Source of the DNA: an uncultured Lachnospiraceae bacterium
GTDB taxonomy: Bacteria > Bacillota > Clostridia > Lachnospirales > Lachnospiraceae
Assembly (NCBI GenBank): GCA_910577065.1
Contig: CAJTLD010000024.1
Coordinates: forward strand, 1 to 21,656
Direction: 5' to 3'
DNA length: 21,656 nucleotides
Every line of letters starts with the position of its first letter. The first letter of the stretch is position 1. Of the stretch, positions 6,752 through 14,325 are shown one piece after another. Both the position numbers and the translations under genes were made by a program. The notes beneath the pieces were generated by a model that was not told the origin of the DNA, searched no databases, and saw only the letters and a program-made list of their open reading frames with translations.

Positions 6752-7114
6752 TCATTTTTGAGTCCCTTCTTTTAGGTATTTTCTGTCCAGATAGTTGTGA
6801 TAGTAAATCATTCCTATCAGTCCTACGCTGATTTCTGCAGTTACCAGGACTGCCAGCGCAATTCCCCAATTTTCCCCAAAGAAAAAACCAGGTATAAAAC
6901 ATAGGATAAGACCTGCGCCGTAGAGGAGCCACATGATTCCGTGCCTGTGGTTATATGCCCTGATATCAGAAACTTGTTCTTCACCCGGCGGTTCTTTCCC
7001 GGCCCAGAAGCCGACCGGTTTTTTGCTGTTGTACTGTATAATTCCCAAAATTATCATGGGGGCGCTGCTTATCAGTACGATACAAAAGCAAATGATGCTT
7101 TCTGCGTTGCTCAT
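6752..7114 (-). CDS. Small membrane protein of unknown function, three predicted TM segments
   Basis: 120-aa protein with three hydrophobic stretches near residues 6-27, 58-79 and 83-105. Between the first two lies a soluble loop with a striking KKPVGFWAGKEPPGEEQVSD sequence followed by AYNHRHGIMWLLYG. This resembles small uncharacterised membrane proteins of clostridia that carry a KxPVGFxxGxxPP loop; I cannot name the family with certainty, and a distant likeness to SdpI-type proteins is only a guess. The start is the ATG at 7114-7112, preceded by AGGAAAGGACGG; a longer TTG-started frame lacks a ribosome site. It is transcribed alone from a good minus-strand promoter, divergent from the phosphatase-kinase operon. 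The C-terminus is charged and probably cytoplasmic. Confidence 0.75.
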   Translation of the reverse strand: MSNAESIICFCIVLISSAPMIILGIIQYNSKKPVGFWAGKEPPGEEQVSDIRAYNHRHGIMWLLYGAGLILCFIPGFFFGENWGIALAVLVTAEISVGLIGMIYYHNYLDRKYLKEGTQK

Positions 7115-7179
7115 TGTTAAATTACCGTCCTTTCCTACTTTTTCTTTGAAATTCAAAAGTACTTTGTATTACAGGGTAT

Positions 7180-7208
7180 ATTCTAGCACAGGCTGGCGGA
7201 AACGTCAA
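7180..7208 (-). promoter_or_regulatory. Promoter of the small membrane protein gene
   Basis: Read on the minus strand: TTGACG (7208-7203), a 17-bp spacer and TAGAAT (7185-7180). Both hexamers are near consensus with ideal spacing, about 65 bases ahead of the ATG at 7114. Confidence 0.65.
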
Positions 7209-7215
7209 TAATTAC

Positions 7216-7244
7216 TTGTCCTTTTAAATATGTTATGCTAAAAT
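7216..7244 (+). promoter_or_regulatory. Upstream promoter of the stp-prkC operon
   Basis: TTGTCC (7216-7221), a 17-bp spacer and TAAAAT (7239-7244), with a TG one base before the -10 (extended -10). Its -35 lies only eight bases from the -35 of the divergent minus-strand promoter. Confidence 0.55.
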
Positions 7245-7273
7245 AGCAGTGCATTGATGGCGCCCAAAGGGTG

Positions 7274-7301
7274 TGGACAATCGCAATATATATAGTAAAA
7301 T
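7274..7301 (+). promoter_or_regulatory. Possible second promoter of the stp-prkC operon
   Basis: TGGACA (7274-7279), a 16-bp spacer and TAAAAT (7296-7301), 36 bases before the phosphatase ATG. The -35 is close to consensus. It may act in tandem with the promoter at 7216. Confidence 0.4.
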
Positions 7302-7337
7302 AGAAGGGAAATGGTATATGGAGAGGCGGTGCATTAC

Positions 7338-8078
7338 ATGAAAACATTTGCCATCACGGATATTGGGATGTGCCGGAAAATGAATCAGGATTGCTGTTAT
7401 ACATCGGAACTGCCGGTAGGGAACCTGCCCAATCTTTTCATTGTGGCGGACGGCATGGGGGGCCACAACGCCGGGGAATATGCGTCGAGGTATACGGTAG
7501 ACACGATCGTGGCAGTGGCTGCGGCATGTCCTCATACGCAGCCTGCGCTTATCCTTGAGGAAGCGATCAAAAAGGCAAACGAAGGGCTTTTGGATAAGGC
7601 GGCGCAGGATACCTCCATGTGGGGAATGGGTACAACCGTTGTGGCTGCCGTGCTGTTAAATGGCAGGCTGTTTGCCGCAAATATCGGGGACAGCCGCCTG
7701 TATATTGTAAACGAAGCCATGCGGCAGGTGACAAGGGATCATTCTTATGTGGAAGAGATGGTAAGGAGAGGGGAAATACGCAGGGAAGCCGCAAGGTGGC
7801 ATCCGGATAAAAATATCATTACGCGCGCCGTCGGCGCCGTAAAGGATATTCAGATAGACTTTTTCGAAACGGACATCGGCTGCGGGGATGAAATCCTGAT
7901 GTGTTCGGACGGACTGACCAATATGGTGGAAGAAGAAGAGATCCGCAGGATTGTAAAAGGGCAGAGGGATACGGTTGAAAAAGCGGAACGATTGATTTTG
8001 GCTGCCAATCAAAACGGGGGAAAAGACAATATTACGGTAATTGTCATCGATCCGGGTTTGGACGGTACGGTATATTAA
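7338..8078 (+). CDS. stp: PP2C-family serine/threonine protein phosphatase
   Basis: 246-aa metal-dependent phosphatase of the bacterial PP2C (Stp/PrpC) type, which removes phosphate from targets of the neighbouring PASTA kinase. Motifs in order: NQD (16-18), VADGMGGHN (36-44) with metal-binding Asp, the ANIGDSRLY core, TRDHSYVEEM, DEILMCSDGLTNMV and GGKDNITVIVI near the C-terminus. The start is taken at the ATG 7338, giving MKTFAITDIGMCRKMNQD, with GGAGAGG upstream; an ATG at 7311 would add nine residues but has a badly spaced ribosome site. The order phosphatase-kinase-rsgA-rpe-thiN is conserved across Firmicutes. No transmembrane segment is seen, so it should be cytoplasmic. Identification is firm. 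Confidence 0.95.
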   Translation: MKTFAITDIGMCRKMNQDCCYTSELPVGNLPNLFIVADGMGGHNAGEYASRYTVDTIVAVAAACPHTQPALILEEAIKKANEGLLDKAAQDTSMWGMGTTVVAAVLLNGRLFAANIGDSRLYIVNEAMRQVTRDHSYVEEMVRRGEIRREAARWHPDKNIITRAVGAVKDIQIDFFETDIGCGDEILMCSDGLTNMVEEEEIRRIVKGQRDTVEKAERLILAANQNGGKDNITVIVIDPGLDGTVY

Positions 8079-8145
8079 AGTTCCGGAGGATCAGGGAAGA
8101 TCAGGGTAAAACAGCGGAATTTGGCAGTCCGGAATGGAGGGAAAT

Positions 8146-10179
8146 ATGTTAACAGTAGGGATGTTTGTAGCAGATCGCTATGAGATTATGGGAAAAATCG
8201 GATCCGGCGGCATGTCGGATGTGTATAAGGCAAGAGATCATATTTTAGGGCGCTTTGTGGCGATAAAGGTGCTTAAGCAGGAATTTAGCGAAGATGTGAA
8301 TTTTGTAGTCAAGTTCCGGACCGAAGCGCAGTCGGCAGCGGGGTTAGAACACCCGAATATTGTCAATATATACGACGTCGGCAGTGAATCGGGCATGCAC
8401 TATATCGTCATGGAATATGTGGAAGGCGTTACGCTTAAGACCTATATTGAAAAGAAAGGGCAGCTTACGTACAAAGAAGCCGTCAGTATCGCTATCCAGG
8501 TGGGCAGGGGAATAGAGGCTGCCCATGCGAAAAACATTATCCACAGGGATATTAAACCTCAGAATATTTTGATTTCCACGGAAGGAAAAGCAAAAGTAAC
8601 CGATTTTGGCATTGCCAGGGCGGTTTCCAACAATACTATCAGCGCAGACGTTATGGGTTCCGTGCACTATGCCTCCCCGGAGCAGGCGCGCAACGGGTTT
8701 GTTGACAACAAAAGCGATATTTATTCGCTGGGCATTGTCATGTATGAGATGGTGACGGGGCGCGTGCCGTTTGACGGGGAAACGACAGTGGCAGTTGCGA
8801 TACAGCATCTGCAGGAAGAGATGACGGCGCCGAGCGTATACGCGCCTCAGCTGCCCGTTAGCCTTGAAAAAATTATTTTAAAATGTACCCAGAAAAGCCC
8901 GGATCGCAGGTACGCCAATGTCAGCGAATTGTTGGCGGATCTCAAGGAAGCGCTTGTAAGGCCAAATGCGGATTTTGTCAGGATATCAGACGGAAGCCAG
9001 AAAAAAACAAGGGTAATTGAAGAAAACGAGGTCAGGGAAATAAAAAGCGCAAGAGCGCCGCAGAAGCTAAGGAAACAGGACGAAGAAGAAGAGGATGAAG
9101 ACGAGGATATGCAGGACGAAGAGGAAGACGAAGAGGGATTTTTAAATCCCCGCCTGGAAAAGGCGGTTACGATTGGCGGTATTATTGCCGCAATCATTAT
9201 CGTATGCCTTGTTTTATATTTTGTCGGCAATATTTTTGATATATTCGGCGGTTCCTCAAGAGAAGAACCGGAGACGGAAACGCATTCCGTAATTAATACG
9301 GAAAAAGAAAAGCCCGAGCAGGTTACCATGATAAAAGTAACCGGAATGACTTTTGCGGAAGCTAAAAGCGAACTGCGCGCAAAGGGCCTTGGAATCCAGG
9401 AGGCCGGCAGCGAAGCGTCGGATGAATATGAAAAAGGCCGGATTATGCGCCAGGAGATAGCGGAAGGGACCCAGGTTGATATCAATACCACGGTGCGCGT
9501 TACAATCAGTACGGGCGCAAGTGAAGTCAGCGTACCTGCGGTGGAAGGCTATGACAGCGATGCGGCTATGAATATGATTACGGACGCAGGATTTCATCCG
9601 AAACGTGATTATGATTATAGCGATACCGTGGCCTCCGGAAAAGTAATTTCCCAGGATCCAAAAGCGGGAACGCCTGCCAAAAAAGGCGATACGGTGACGA
9701 TTATGGTAAGCCAGGGCAAGGAAGCGGTTGCTGTGCCGGACGTTTACAACAAGCCGCAGGAGCAGGCTACGAATGAACTGACGCAGGCGGGGCTTGTAGT
9801 TTCAAGCACTTCTACGGCATACAGCGATACGGTTGCGGAGGGGAATGTAATAGAACAGAGTATTGCGGCCAACAAATATGTGGATCGGGGGACAAATATT
9901 TCGATTGTGGTAAGCGCCGGGAGCAATAAGGCGTATTATTTCTGTAAAGCCACCATTTCGCCGCCGCCGGAACGGGACGACGTAGTGTCCGCGGATATTA
10001 CTCTGGTTGGTTCGGACGGCAAACAGATACAAAGCTGGACGGATATCAAGAAATTCCCGGCTACGATTTCTTCGTACGATATTGAAAACTGCGACAGCGG
10101 TACGATAAAGGTTACCTGGTACCTTGCGGACGGGACTTCCAGCAACCAGTCGCAGGATGTCATATTTACCAAACAGTAA
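8146..10179 (+). CDS. prkC: PASTA-domain membrane serine/threonine protein kinase
   Basis: 677-aa receptor-like kinase (PrkC/PknB/Stk1 family) that senses muropeptides or lipid II and phosphorylates cell-wall, division and translation targets. The Hanks kinase domain covers about residues 12-270: glycine loop IGSGGMSDV (18-26), catalytic K41, HRDIKPQN (133-140), DFG (153-155), and the GSVHYASPEQA activation segment. A basic juxtamembrane stretch is followed by an almost purely acidic run (312-330), one TM helix (about 342-363), then three extracellular PASTA repeats (about 392-457, 461-524, 528-591) and an 80-residue C-terminal part of no recognised fold. The start at 8146 follows GGAGGG; an ATG 12 bases upstream has no ribosome site. 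rsgA follows directly. Confidence 0.96.
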   Translation: MLTVGMFVADRYEIMGKIGSGGMSDVYKARDHILGRFVAIKVLKQEFSEDVNFVVKFRTEAQSAAGLEHPNIVNIYDVGSESGMHYIVMEYVEGVTLKTYIEKKGQLTYKEAVSIAIQVGRGIEAAHAKNIIHRDIKPQNILISTEGKAKVTDFGIARAVSNNTISADVMGSVHYASPEQARNGFVDNKSDIYSLGIVMYEMVTGRVPFDGETTVAVAIQHLQEEMTAPSVYAPQLPVSLEKIILKCTQKSPDRRYANVSELLADLKEALVRPNADFVRISDGSQKKTRVIEENEVREIKSARAPQKLRKQDEEEEDEDEDMQDEEEDEEGFLNPRLEKAVTIGGIIAAIIIVCLVLYFVGNIFDIFGGSSREEPETETHSVINTEKEKPEQVTMIKVTGMTFAEAKSELRAKGLGIQEAGSEASDEYEKGRIMRQEIAEGTQVDINTTVRVTISTGASEVSVPAVEGYDSDAAMNMITDAGFHPKRDYDYSDTVASGKVISQDPKAGTPAKKGDTVTIMVSQGKEAVAVPDVYNKPQEQATNELTQAGLVVSSTSTAYSDTVAEGNVIEQSIAANKYVDRGTNISIVVSAGSNKAYYFCKATISPPPERDDVVSADITLVGSDGKQIQSWTDIKKFPATISSYDIENCDSGTIKVTWYLADGTSSNQSQDVIFTKQ

Positions 10180-10193
10180 TGCGGGCGGGGTTC

Positions 10194-11087
10194 ATGGAAG
10201 GAAAAATTATCAAAGGGGTTTCCGGGTTCTATTATGTGCATACGGCAGAGTCCGGAACCTACGAATGTAAGGCAAAGGGTATTTTCCGCAGCCAGAACAG
10301 AAAGCCTTTGATTGGCGACTGTGTGGAAATTGCCGTATTGGATGAAAAAGAAAAAAAGGGAAATGTTATTGAAATTTATCCCAGGAAAAACGCGCTGTTC
10401 CGCCCGGCAGTCGCCAATATCGATCAGGCTCTGGTGATTTTTGCGGCGGCGCAGCCGGAACCGAACCTCAACCTATTGGATCGTTTTCTGGCGGTGATGC
10501 GTTTTCAGAACGTGCCGGCGGCCGTCTGCTTTAACAAGACGGATTTGGTTTCGGAAGAAGTAAAAAACAACCTGGCGGATATTTACAGCGGCCTGGGGAT
10601 CCCAGTCTTGTTTGTCAGCGCAAAAGAGGGGACGGGGATAGACGCTTTGTCCGGGCTGTTACAGGGCAAAACCAGCGCCGTTGCAGGGCCTTCCGGCGCG
10701 GGCAAATCCTCGATTGTAAACCTTGTACAGCAGGAAGAGCAGATGGAAACCGGCGCCGTCAGCAAAAAGATTGGACGGGGAAAGAACACTACCAGGCATG
10801 CCAGGCTTCTTTGCGCCGGCGGGGACGCCTATATTATGGATACGCCGGGATTTGGGTCGCTGGAACTGCAAAAGCTTACGGCAAAGGGGCTTTGGAGCTG
10901 CTATCCTGAATTTCTGCCGTTTGAGCCTTCCTGCAGGTTTACCGGATGCAGCCATATCTGCGAGCCGGGATGCGGCGTCCGCGAGGCGTTAAAAGAAGGC
11001 AAAATCCACAGGCAGCGCTATGAAACGTATACGGCATTGTACCAGGAATTAAAAGAAGCGCAAAAACAAAGAAAGAAAAATATATGA
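10194..11087 (+). CDS. rsgA: Ribosome small subunit-dependent GTPase RsgA
   Basis: 297-aa circularly permuted GTPase that helps late maturation of the 30S subunit and is stimulated by ribosomes. An N-terminal OB fold (about 1-70) precedes the G domain, whose motifs come in permuted order: NKTD (114-117), SAKEG (142-146), P-loop GPSGAGKSS (165-173), then DTPGFG (216-221). The C-terminal zinc site shows C247, C252, H254 and C260 in the CRFTGCSHICEPGC segment. I prefer the ATG at 10194 (MEGKIIKGVSGFYYV, as in B. subtilis YloQ), after a G-rich site. An ATG at 10179, overlapping the kinase stop by one base, would add five residues and cannot be excluded. Coupled translation with prkC is likely. 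Confidence 0.95.
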   Translation: MEGKIIKGVSGFYYVHTAESGTYECKAKGIFRSQNRKPLIGDCVEIAVLDEKEKKGNVIEIYPRKNALFRPAVANIDQALVIFAAAQPEPNLNLLDRFLAVMRFQNVPAAVCFNKTDLVSEEVKNNLADIYSGLGIPVLFVSAKEGTGIDALSGLLQGKTSAVAGPSGAGKSSIVNLVQQEEQMETGAVSKKIGRGKNTTRHARLLCAGGDAYIMDTPGFGSLELQKLTAKGLWSCYPEFLPFEPSCRFTGCSHICEPGCGVREALKEGKIHRQRYETYTALYQELKEAQKQRKKNI

Positions 11088-11099
11088 GGTCAGGAAAAT

Positions 11100-11765
11100 A
11101 TGAATTGTTTATCACCATCGTTGTTATCCGCCGATTTCGCCAGGCTGGCAGAACAGATAGCGCTGATTGACGAAGCGGGCGCGCAGTATGTGCATATTGA
11201 CGTTATGGACGGCGTATTTGTACCGAGCATTTCCATTGGGCTTCCGGTAATCAAAGCGATCCGCCCGCTGACAGAGCGTATTTTTGACGTGCATTTGATG
11301 ATTACGGAGCCGGAACGCTATATCGACGCATTTGTGGAAGCAGGCGCGGACTTGCTTACAGTCCATGCCGAAGCCTGTACCCATCTGGATCGTACCATCC
11401 GCAAAATCAAAGAAAAAGGGATTCTCGCAGGCGTTGCCGTCAATCCGGCGACGCCTGTGGGCGTGCTGGAATACATCTTAGAAGAAGTGGATATGGTACT
11501 GGTTATGTCCGTCAATCCGGGGTTTGGGGGACAGCGGTTAATCCCGTATACCATCGGCAAAATTTATGATATCAAAAACCTGCTCGAAAAGCGCGGGCTG
11601 AAAACAGACATTGAAATAGACGGCGGCGTTACGCTCGAAAACGTGGATCAGGCGATGGACGCCGGGGCAAATATTATCGTGGCCGGAAGCGCCGTGTTCG
11701 CAGGAGACATAAAAGCCAATGTGGAAGGCTTTTTAACGCGGTTAAAAAGGCGGGAAAAGGCATGA
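11100..11765 (+). CDS. rpe: Ribulose-phosphate 3-epimerase
   Basis: 221-aa TIM-barrel enzyme that interconverts ribulose 5-phosphate and xylulose 5-phosphate in the pentose phosphate pathway. The N-terminus SPSLLSADFARL, the VHIDVMDGVFVPS motif with metal-binding His and catalytic Asp, FDVHLMI, the MSVNPGFGGQ phosphate/metal loop, and EIDGGVTLENV with the second catalytic Asp are all intact. Length is typical. The start follows a GAGGTCAGGA site, twelve bases after the rsgA stop. The stop overlaps the thiN start by four bases (ATGA), so translation is coupled. It sits in the conserved stp-prkC-rsgA-rpe-thiN order. Allulose 6-phosphate epimerase (AlsE) is a related enzyme, but the context favours Rpe. 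Confidence 0.96.
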   Translation: MNCLSPSLLSADFARLAEQIALIDEAGAQYVHIDVMDGVFVPSISIGLPVIKAIRPLTERIFDVHLMITEPERYIDAFVEAGADLLTVHAEACTHLDRTIRKIKEKGILAGVAVNPATPVGVLEYILEEVDMVLVMSVNPGFGGQRLIPYTIGKIYDIKNLLEKRGLKTDIEIDGGVTLENVDQAMDAGANIIVAGSAVFAGDIKANVEGFLTRLKRREKA

Positions 11766-12427
11766 AGCGGGCGTTTATCGTAACCGGGGGCAGCGTTTTG
11801 GCGACGTTTGGCAGCAATTATCTTTCCGGATATTCGTTTGACCTTAAAATTGCGGTTGATTCGGGCATTCACTTTTTTTATGAAACAGGGATACGGCCGG
11901 ATCAGATTGTCGGGGATTTTGATTCGGCAGACAAAAATGAACTGCGTTTTTTCGAATCGCAGGAGGGAATCCATATCGTGCGCCTTATCCCCGAAAAAGA
12001 CGAAACAGATACGCAGGCCGCCCTGCGCCTGGCCATTTCGGCAGGCTGTACACAAATCCACTTATTAGGCGCCACAGGCACGCGGGCGGATCATATGCTT
12101 GGAAATGTGGGAATGCTGGGAATGGGACTTTTGGAAGGCGTGGAAATTTTGCTGGCGGATCCGTACAACCGGATCCGCATGATAAGGGATCAGCTTGTAA
12201 TTTCAAAAGAAGAACAGTACGGCAGCTTTGTTTCCCTGCTTGCGGTGACGCCGCAGGTGACGGGCGTGACGCTTAAGGGGATGAAATATCCTCTGGAAGA
12301 CGATGTGCTTTTTTGTTTTTCGTCTCTTGCGATCAGCAATGAGATTGTATCGGATACGGCGGAAATTCACATAAAAGAAGGCATACTGCTGGTTGTGGAA
12401 GCGGCAGATACAGAAAGGAAAAGGTAA
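11762..12427 (+). CDS. thiN: Thiamine pyrophosphokinase
   Basis: 221-aa enzyme that transfers pyrophosphate from ATP to thiamine, giving the active cofactor TPP. The conserved TPK motifs are VGDFDS (50-55), EKDETDTQ (78-85) and GATGTRADH (103-111), which together bind ATP, magnesium and thiamine; the C-terminal half is the beta-sandwich thiamine-binding domain. The start ATG overlaps the rpe stop by four bases. ychF starts seven bases after the stop and could be read through from this operon. TPP made here would also serve IorA encoded at the right end of the window, though that link is only metabolic. Identification is firm. Confidence 0.94.
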   Translation: MKRAFIVTGGSVLATFGSNYLSGYSFDLKIAVDSGIHFFYETGIRPDQIVGDFDSADKNELRFFESQEGIHIVRLIPEKDETDTQAALRLAISAGCTQIHLLGATGTRADHMLGNVGMLGMGLLEGVEILLADPYNRIRMIRDQLVISKEEQYGSFVSLLAVTPQVTGVTLKGMKYPLEDDVLFCFSSLAISNEIVSDTAEIHIKEGILLVVEAADTERKR

Positions 12428-12434
12428 AATCATT

Positions 12435-13535
12435 ATGAAGTTAGGAATTGTAGGACTCCCAAACGTAGGGAAAAGCACGCTGTTTAATTCCCTTACAAAA
12501 GCGGGAGCGGAATCGGCCAATTACCCGTTTTGTACGATTGACCCGAACGTGGGTATTGTCCCGGTGCCGGATGAGCGGCTAAAGCTATTAGGGGATATGT
12601 ACCGTTCAAAGAAAGTGACCCCGGCCGTTATTGAATTTGTCGATATTGCCGGCCTTGTAAAGGGCGCAAGCAAAGGGGAAGGCCTCGGCAATCAGTTTTT
12701 GGCGAATATCCGGGAAGTAGACGCTATCGTCCATGTCGTGCGCTGTTTTGAAGACGGCAATGTCGTGCATGTGGACGGGAACATTAACCCGCTGCGCGAT
12801 ATTGAAACCATTAACTTAGAACTTGTCTTTTCTGATATTGAAATCTTAGAGCGTAGGATTGCCAAAGCGTCGAAGGGCGCGCGCAACGACAAGACGCTTG
12901 CAAAGGAACTGGCGCTTTTAAAGGACGTCAAAGCACATCTCGAAGACGGGAACCTGGCCAAGACGTTTGCGCTGCCGGAAGACGAGGAGGAAGCGGCGTG
13001 GCTTGCGTCATATAACCTTTTAACGGCAAAACCCGTCATATATGCGGCAAACGTTTCGGAAGACGATTTAGCGGACGACGGGAATAAAAACGCGTTCGTG
13101 CAGGAAGTCGAAAAGCAGGCGGCAGCGGAAGACAGCGAGGTGTTTGTGATCTGCGCGCAGATTGAACAGGAGATTGCGGAACTTCCGGAAGAGGAGAAAA
13201 CGCTGTTTCTGGAAGAACTGGGCTTAAAAGAATCGGGCCTTGAAAAACTGATTAAGGCAAGCTACAGCCTGCTTGGCCTGATCAGTTACCTGACGGCGGG
13301 AGAAGACGAGACAAGGGCATGGACGATAAAAAAAGGCACAAAAGCCCCGCAGGCGGCAGGTAAAATCCATACGGATTTTGAGCGCGGCTTTATCCGCGCC
13401 GAAGTGGTAAATTACCAGGATCTCTTAGACTGCGGCAGCCTTTCGGCCGCCAAAGAGAAGGGCATCGTAGGCTTAGAGGGAAAAGAATACGTGGTAAAAG
13501 ACGGGGATGTGATGCTGTTCCGCTTCAATGTATAA
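12435..13535 (+). CDS. ychF: Redox-regulated ATPase/GTPase YchF (OLA1 family)
   Basis: 366-aa Obg-superfamily P-loop NTPase. YchF proteins prefer ATP to GTP because they have NxxE in place of NKxD at G4, and they bind ribosomes and act in stress and translation control. The P-loop GLPNVGKST is at residues 7-15; the DIAGLVKGASKGEGLGNQFL segment is the G3/switch II region with the family's hydrophobic residue replacing the catalytic glutamine; the C-terminal TGS domain ends with the VVKDGDVMLFRFNV segment. The start is the ATG at 12435, giving MKLGIVGLPNVG, after AGGAAAAGG. A frame opening 42 bases upstream overlaps thiN and is not needed. Length equals the family norm. Confidence 0.96.
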   Translation: MKLGIVGLPNVGKSTLFNSLTKAGAESANYPFCTIDPNVGIVPVPDERLKLLGDMYRSKKVTPAVIEFVDIAGLVKGASKGEGLGNQFLANIREVDAIVHVVRCFEDGNVVHVDGNINPLRDIETINLELVFSDIEILERRIAKASKGARNDKTLAKELALLKDVKAHLEDGNLAKTFALPEDEEEAAWLASYNLLTAKPVIYAANVSEDDLADDGNKNAFVQEVEKQAAAEDSEVFVICAQIEQEIAELPEEEKTLFLEELGLKESGLEKLIKASYSLLGLISYLTAGEDETRAWTIKKGTKAPQAAGKIHTDFERGFIRAEVVNYQDLLDCGSLSAAKEKGIVGLEGKEYVVKDGDVMLFRFNV

Positions 13536-13598
13536 AGGAACCGGAATAGGACAAAAATAAACGGAATAAACTGAAAAAAAGAAAAAGGCCGCCGTCGT

Positions 13599-13853
13599 AT
13601 GCGTTTTTGTGAGTTTCAGGAAAAAGAAGTCATCAATGTTTGCAATTGTAAATGCCTTGGAAATGTGATTGATATTGAGTTAGACGAACAGACGGGCTGT
13701 ATCCAGGCCATTATTGTGCCGGGACCCTGTAAATTTTTTGGGATGTTCGGGCACGAATTTGAATTTTGCATTCCCTGGAAATGTATCGTCCGCATAGGCT
13801 CGGATATTATTCTGGTAGAAATCAAGGAAGAAGACGTCAGAAGAAAGTTATAG
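13599..13853 (+). CDS. YlmC/YmxH family PRC-barrel protein
   Basis: 84-aa PRC-barrel protein of the YlmC/YmxH group, small proteins found throughout spore-forming Firmicutes and often tied to sporulation by context; the molecular function is not known. The start MRFCEFQEKEVINVC and the GNVIDIELDEQTGCIQAIIVPG stretch match the family, with a typical IPWKCIVRIGSDIILVEI ending. It holds eight cysteines (C4, C15, C17, C19, C34, C44, C57, C62), three of them in an NCKCLG-type cluster, more than I expect for the family, so metal binding is possible. The ribosome site is weak (AAAGG). nrdR follows with its Shine-Dalgarno overlapping the stop, so the two are cotranscribed. Confidence 0.85.
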   Translation: MRFCEFQEKEVINVCNCKCLGNVIDIELDEQTGCIQAIIVPGPCKFFGMFGHEFEFCIPWKCIVRIGSDIILVEIKEEDVRRKL

Positions 13854-13864
13854 GAGGCTTGAGT

Positions 13865-14317
13865 ATGAAATGTCCATATTGTAGCAGTGAAAATACACGG
13901 GTGATAGATTCAAGGCCCGTGGACGATAACTGCTCCATCCGCCGGAGGCGGTTGTGTGATGAGTGCGGAAAACGTTTTACTACATATGAAAAAGTGGAAA
14001 CCATACCATTGATTGTAATCAAAAAAGACAACAACAGGGAACAGTATGACCGCTCCAAAATAGAAGCCGGAATTTTGCGCGCCTGCCACAAACGTCCGGT
14101 TTCGGCGGCTCAGATTGACCGGCTTGTAGACGAGATAGAAACGGAAATTTTTAACCGCGAGGAAAAAGAAGTCTCAAGTTCCGATATTGGTGAAATCGTA
14201 ATGGACAGGCTGCGGGGCTTAGAAGCGGTGGCATACGTGAGGTTCGCTTCGGTTTACCGGGAATTTAAGGATATCAATACGTTTATGAACGAACTGAAAA
14301 AAATACTGGATAAATAG
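13865..14317 (+). CDS. nrdR: Transcriptional repressor NrdR
   Basis: 150-aa NrdR, the nucleotide-sensing repressor of ribonucleotide reductase genes. An N-terminal zinc ribbon uses C3, C6, C31 and C34 (MKCPYCSSEN ... CDECGKRF), with the arginine-rich stretch SIRRRRLC between, and is followed by an ATP-cone domain (about 46-136) that binds ATP or dATP. The start at 13865 has an ideal AGGAGG eight bases upstream; a frame open 99 bases further upstream is out of context with the family and overlaps the YlmC gene. No nrd genes are in the window, so its targets lie elsewhere. yqeG follows with a Shine-Dalgarno overlapping this stop. Confidence 0.97.
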   Translation: MKCPYCSSENTRVIDSRPVDDNCSIRRRRLCDECGKRFTTYEKVETIPLIVIKKDNNREQYDRSKIEAGILRACHKRPVSAAQIDRLVDEIETEIFNREEKEVSSSDIGEIVMDRLRGLEAVAYVRFASVYREFKDINTFMNELKKILDK

Positions 14318-14325
14318 GAGGATTT

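Noticed and set aside
8079..8133. Short direct repeat GATCAGGG ahead of the kinase gene
   Set aside because: Two 8-bp copies in a purine-rich spacer are within chance and have no clear role.
8847..9491. 214-codon minus-strand frame rich in serine
   Set aside because: It is the antisense of the acidic tract and PASTA region of the kinase; GAA/GAG codons read backwards as TTC/CTC and similar.
13766..13864. N-terminal extension of NrdR
   Set aside because: It overlaps the YlmC/YmxH gene in another frame, and NrdR proteins begin with MKCPYC directly after AGGAGG.
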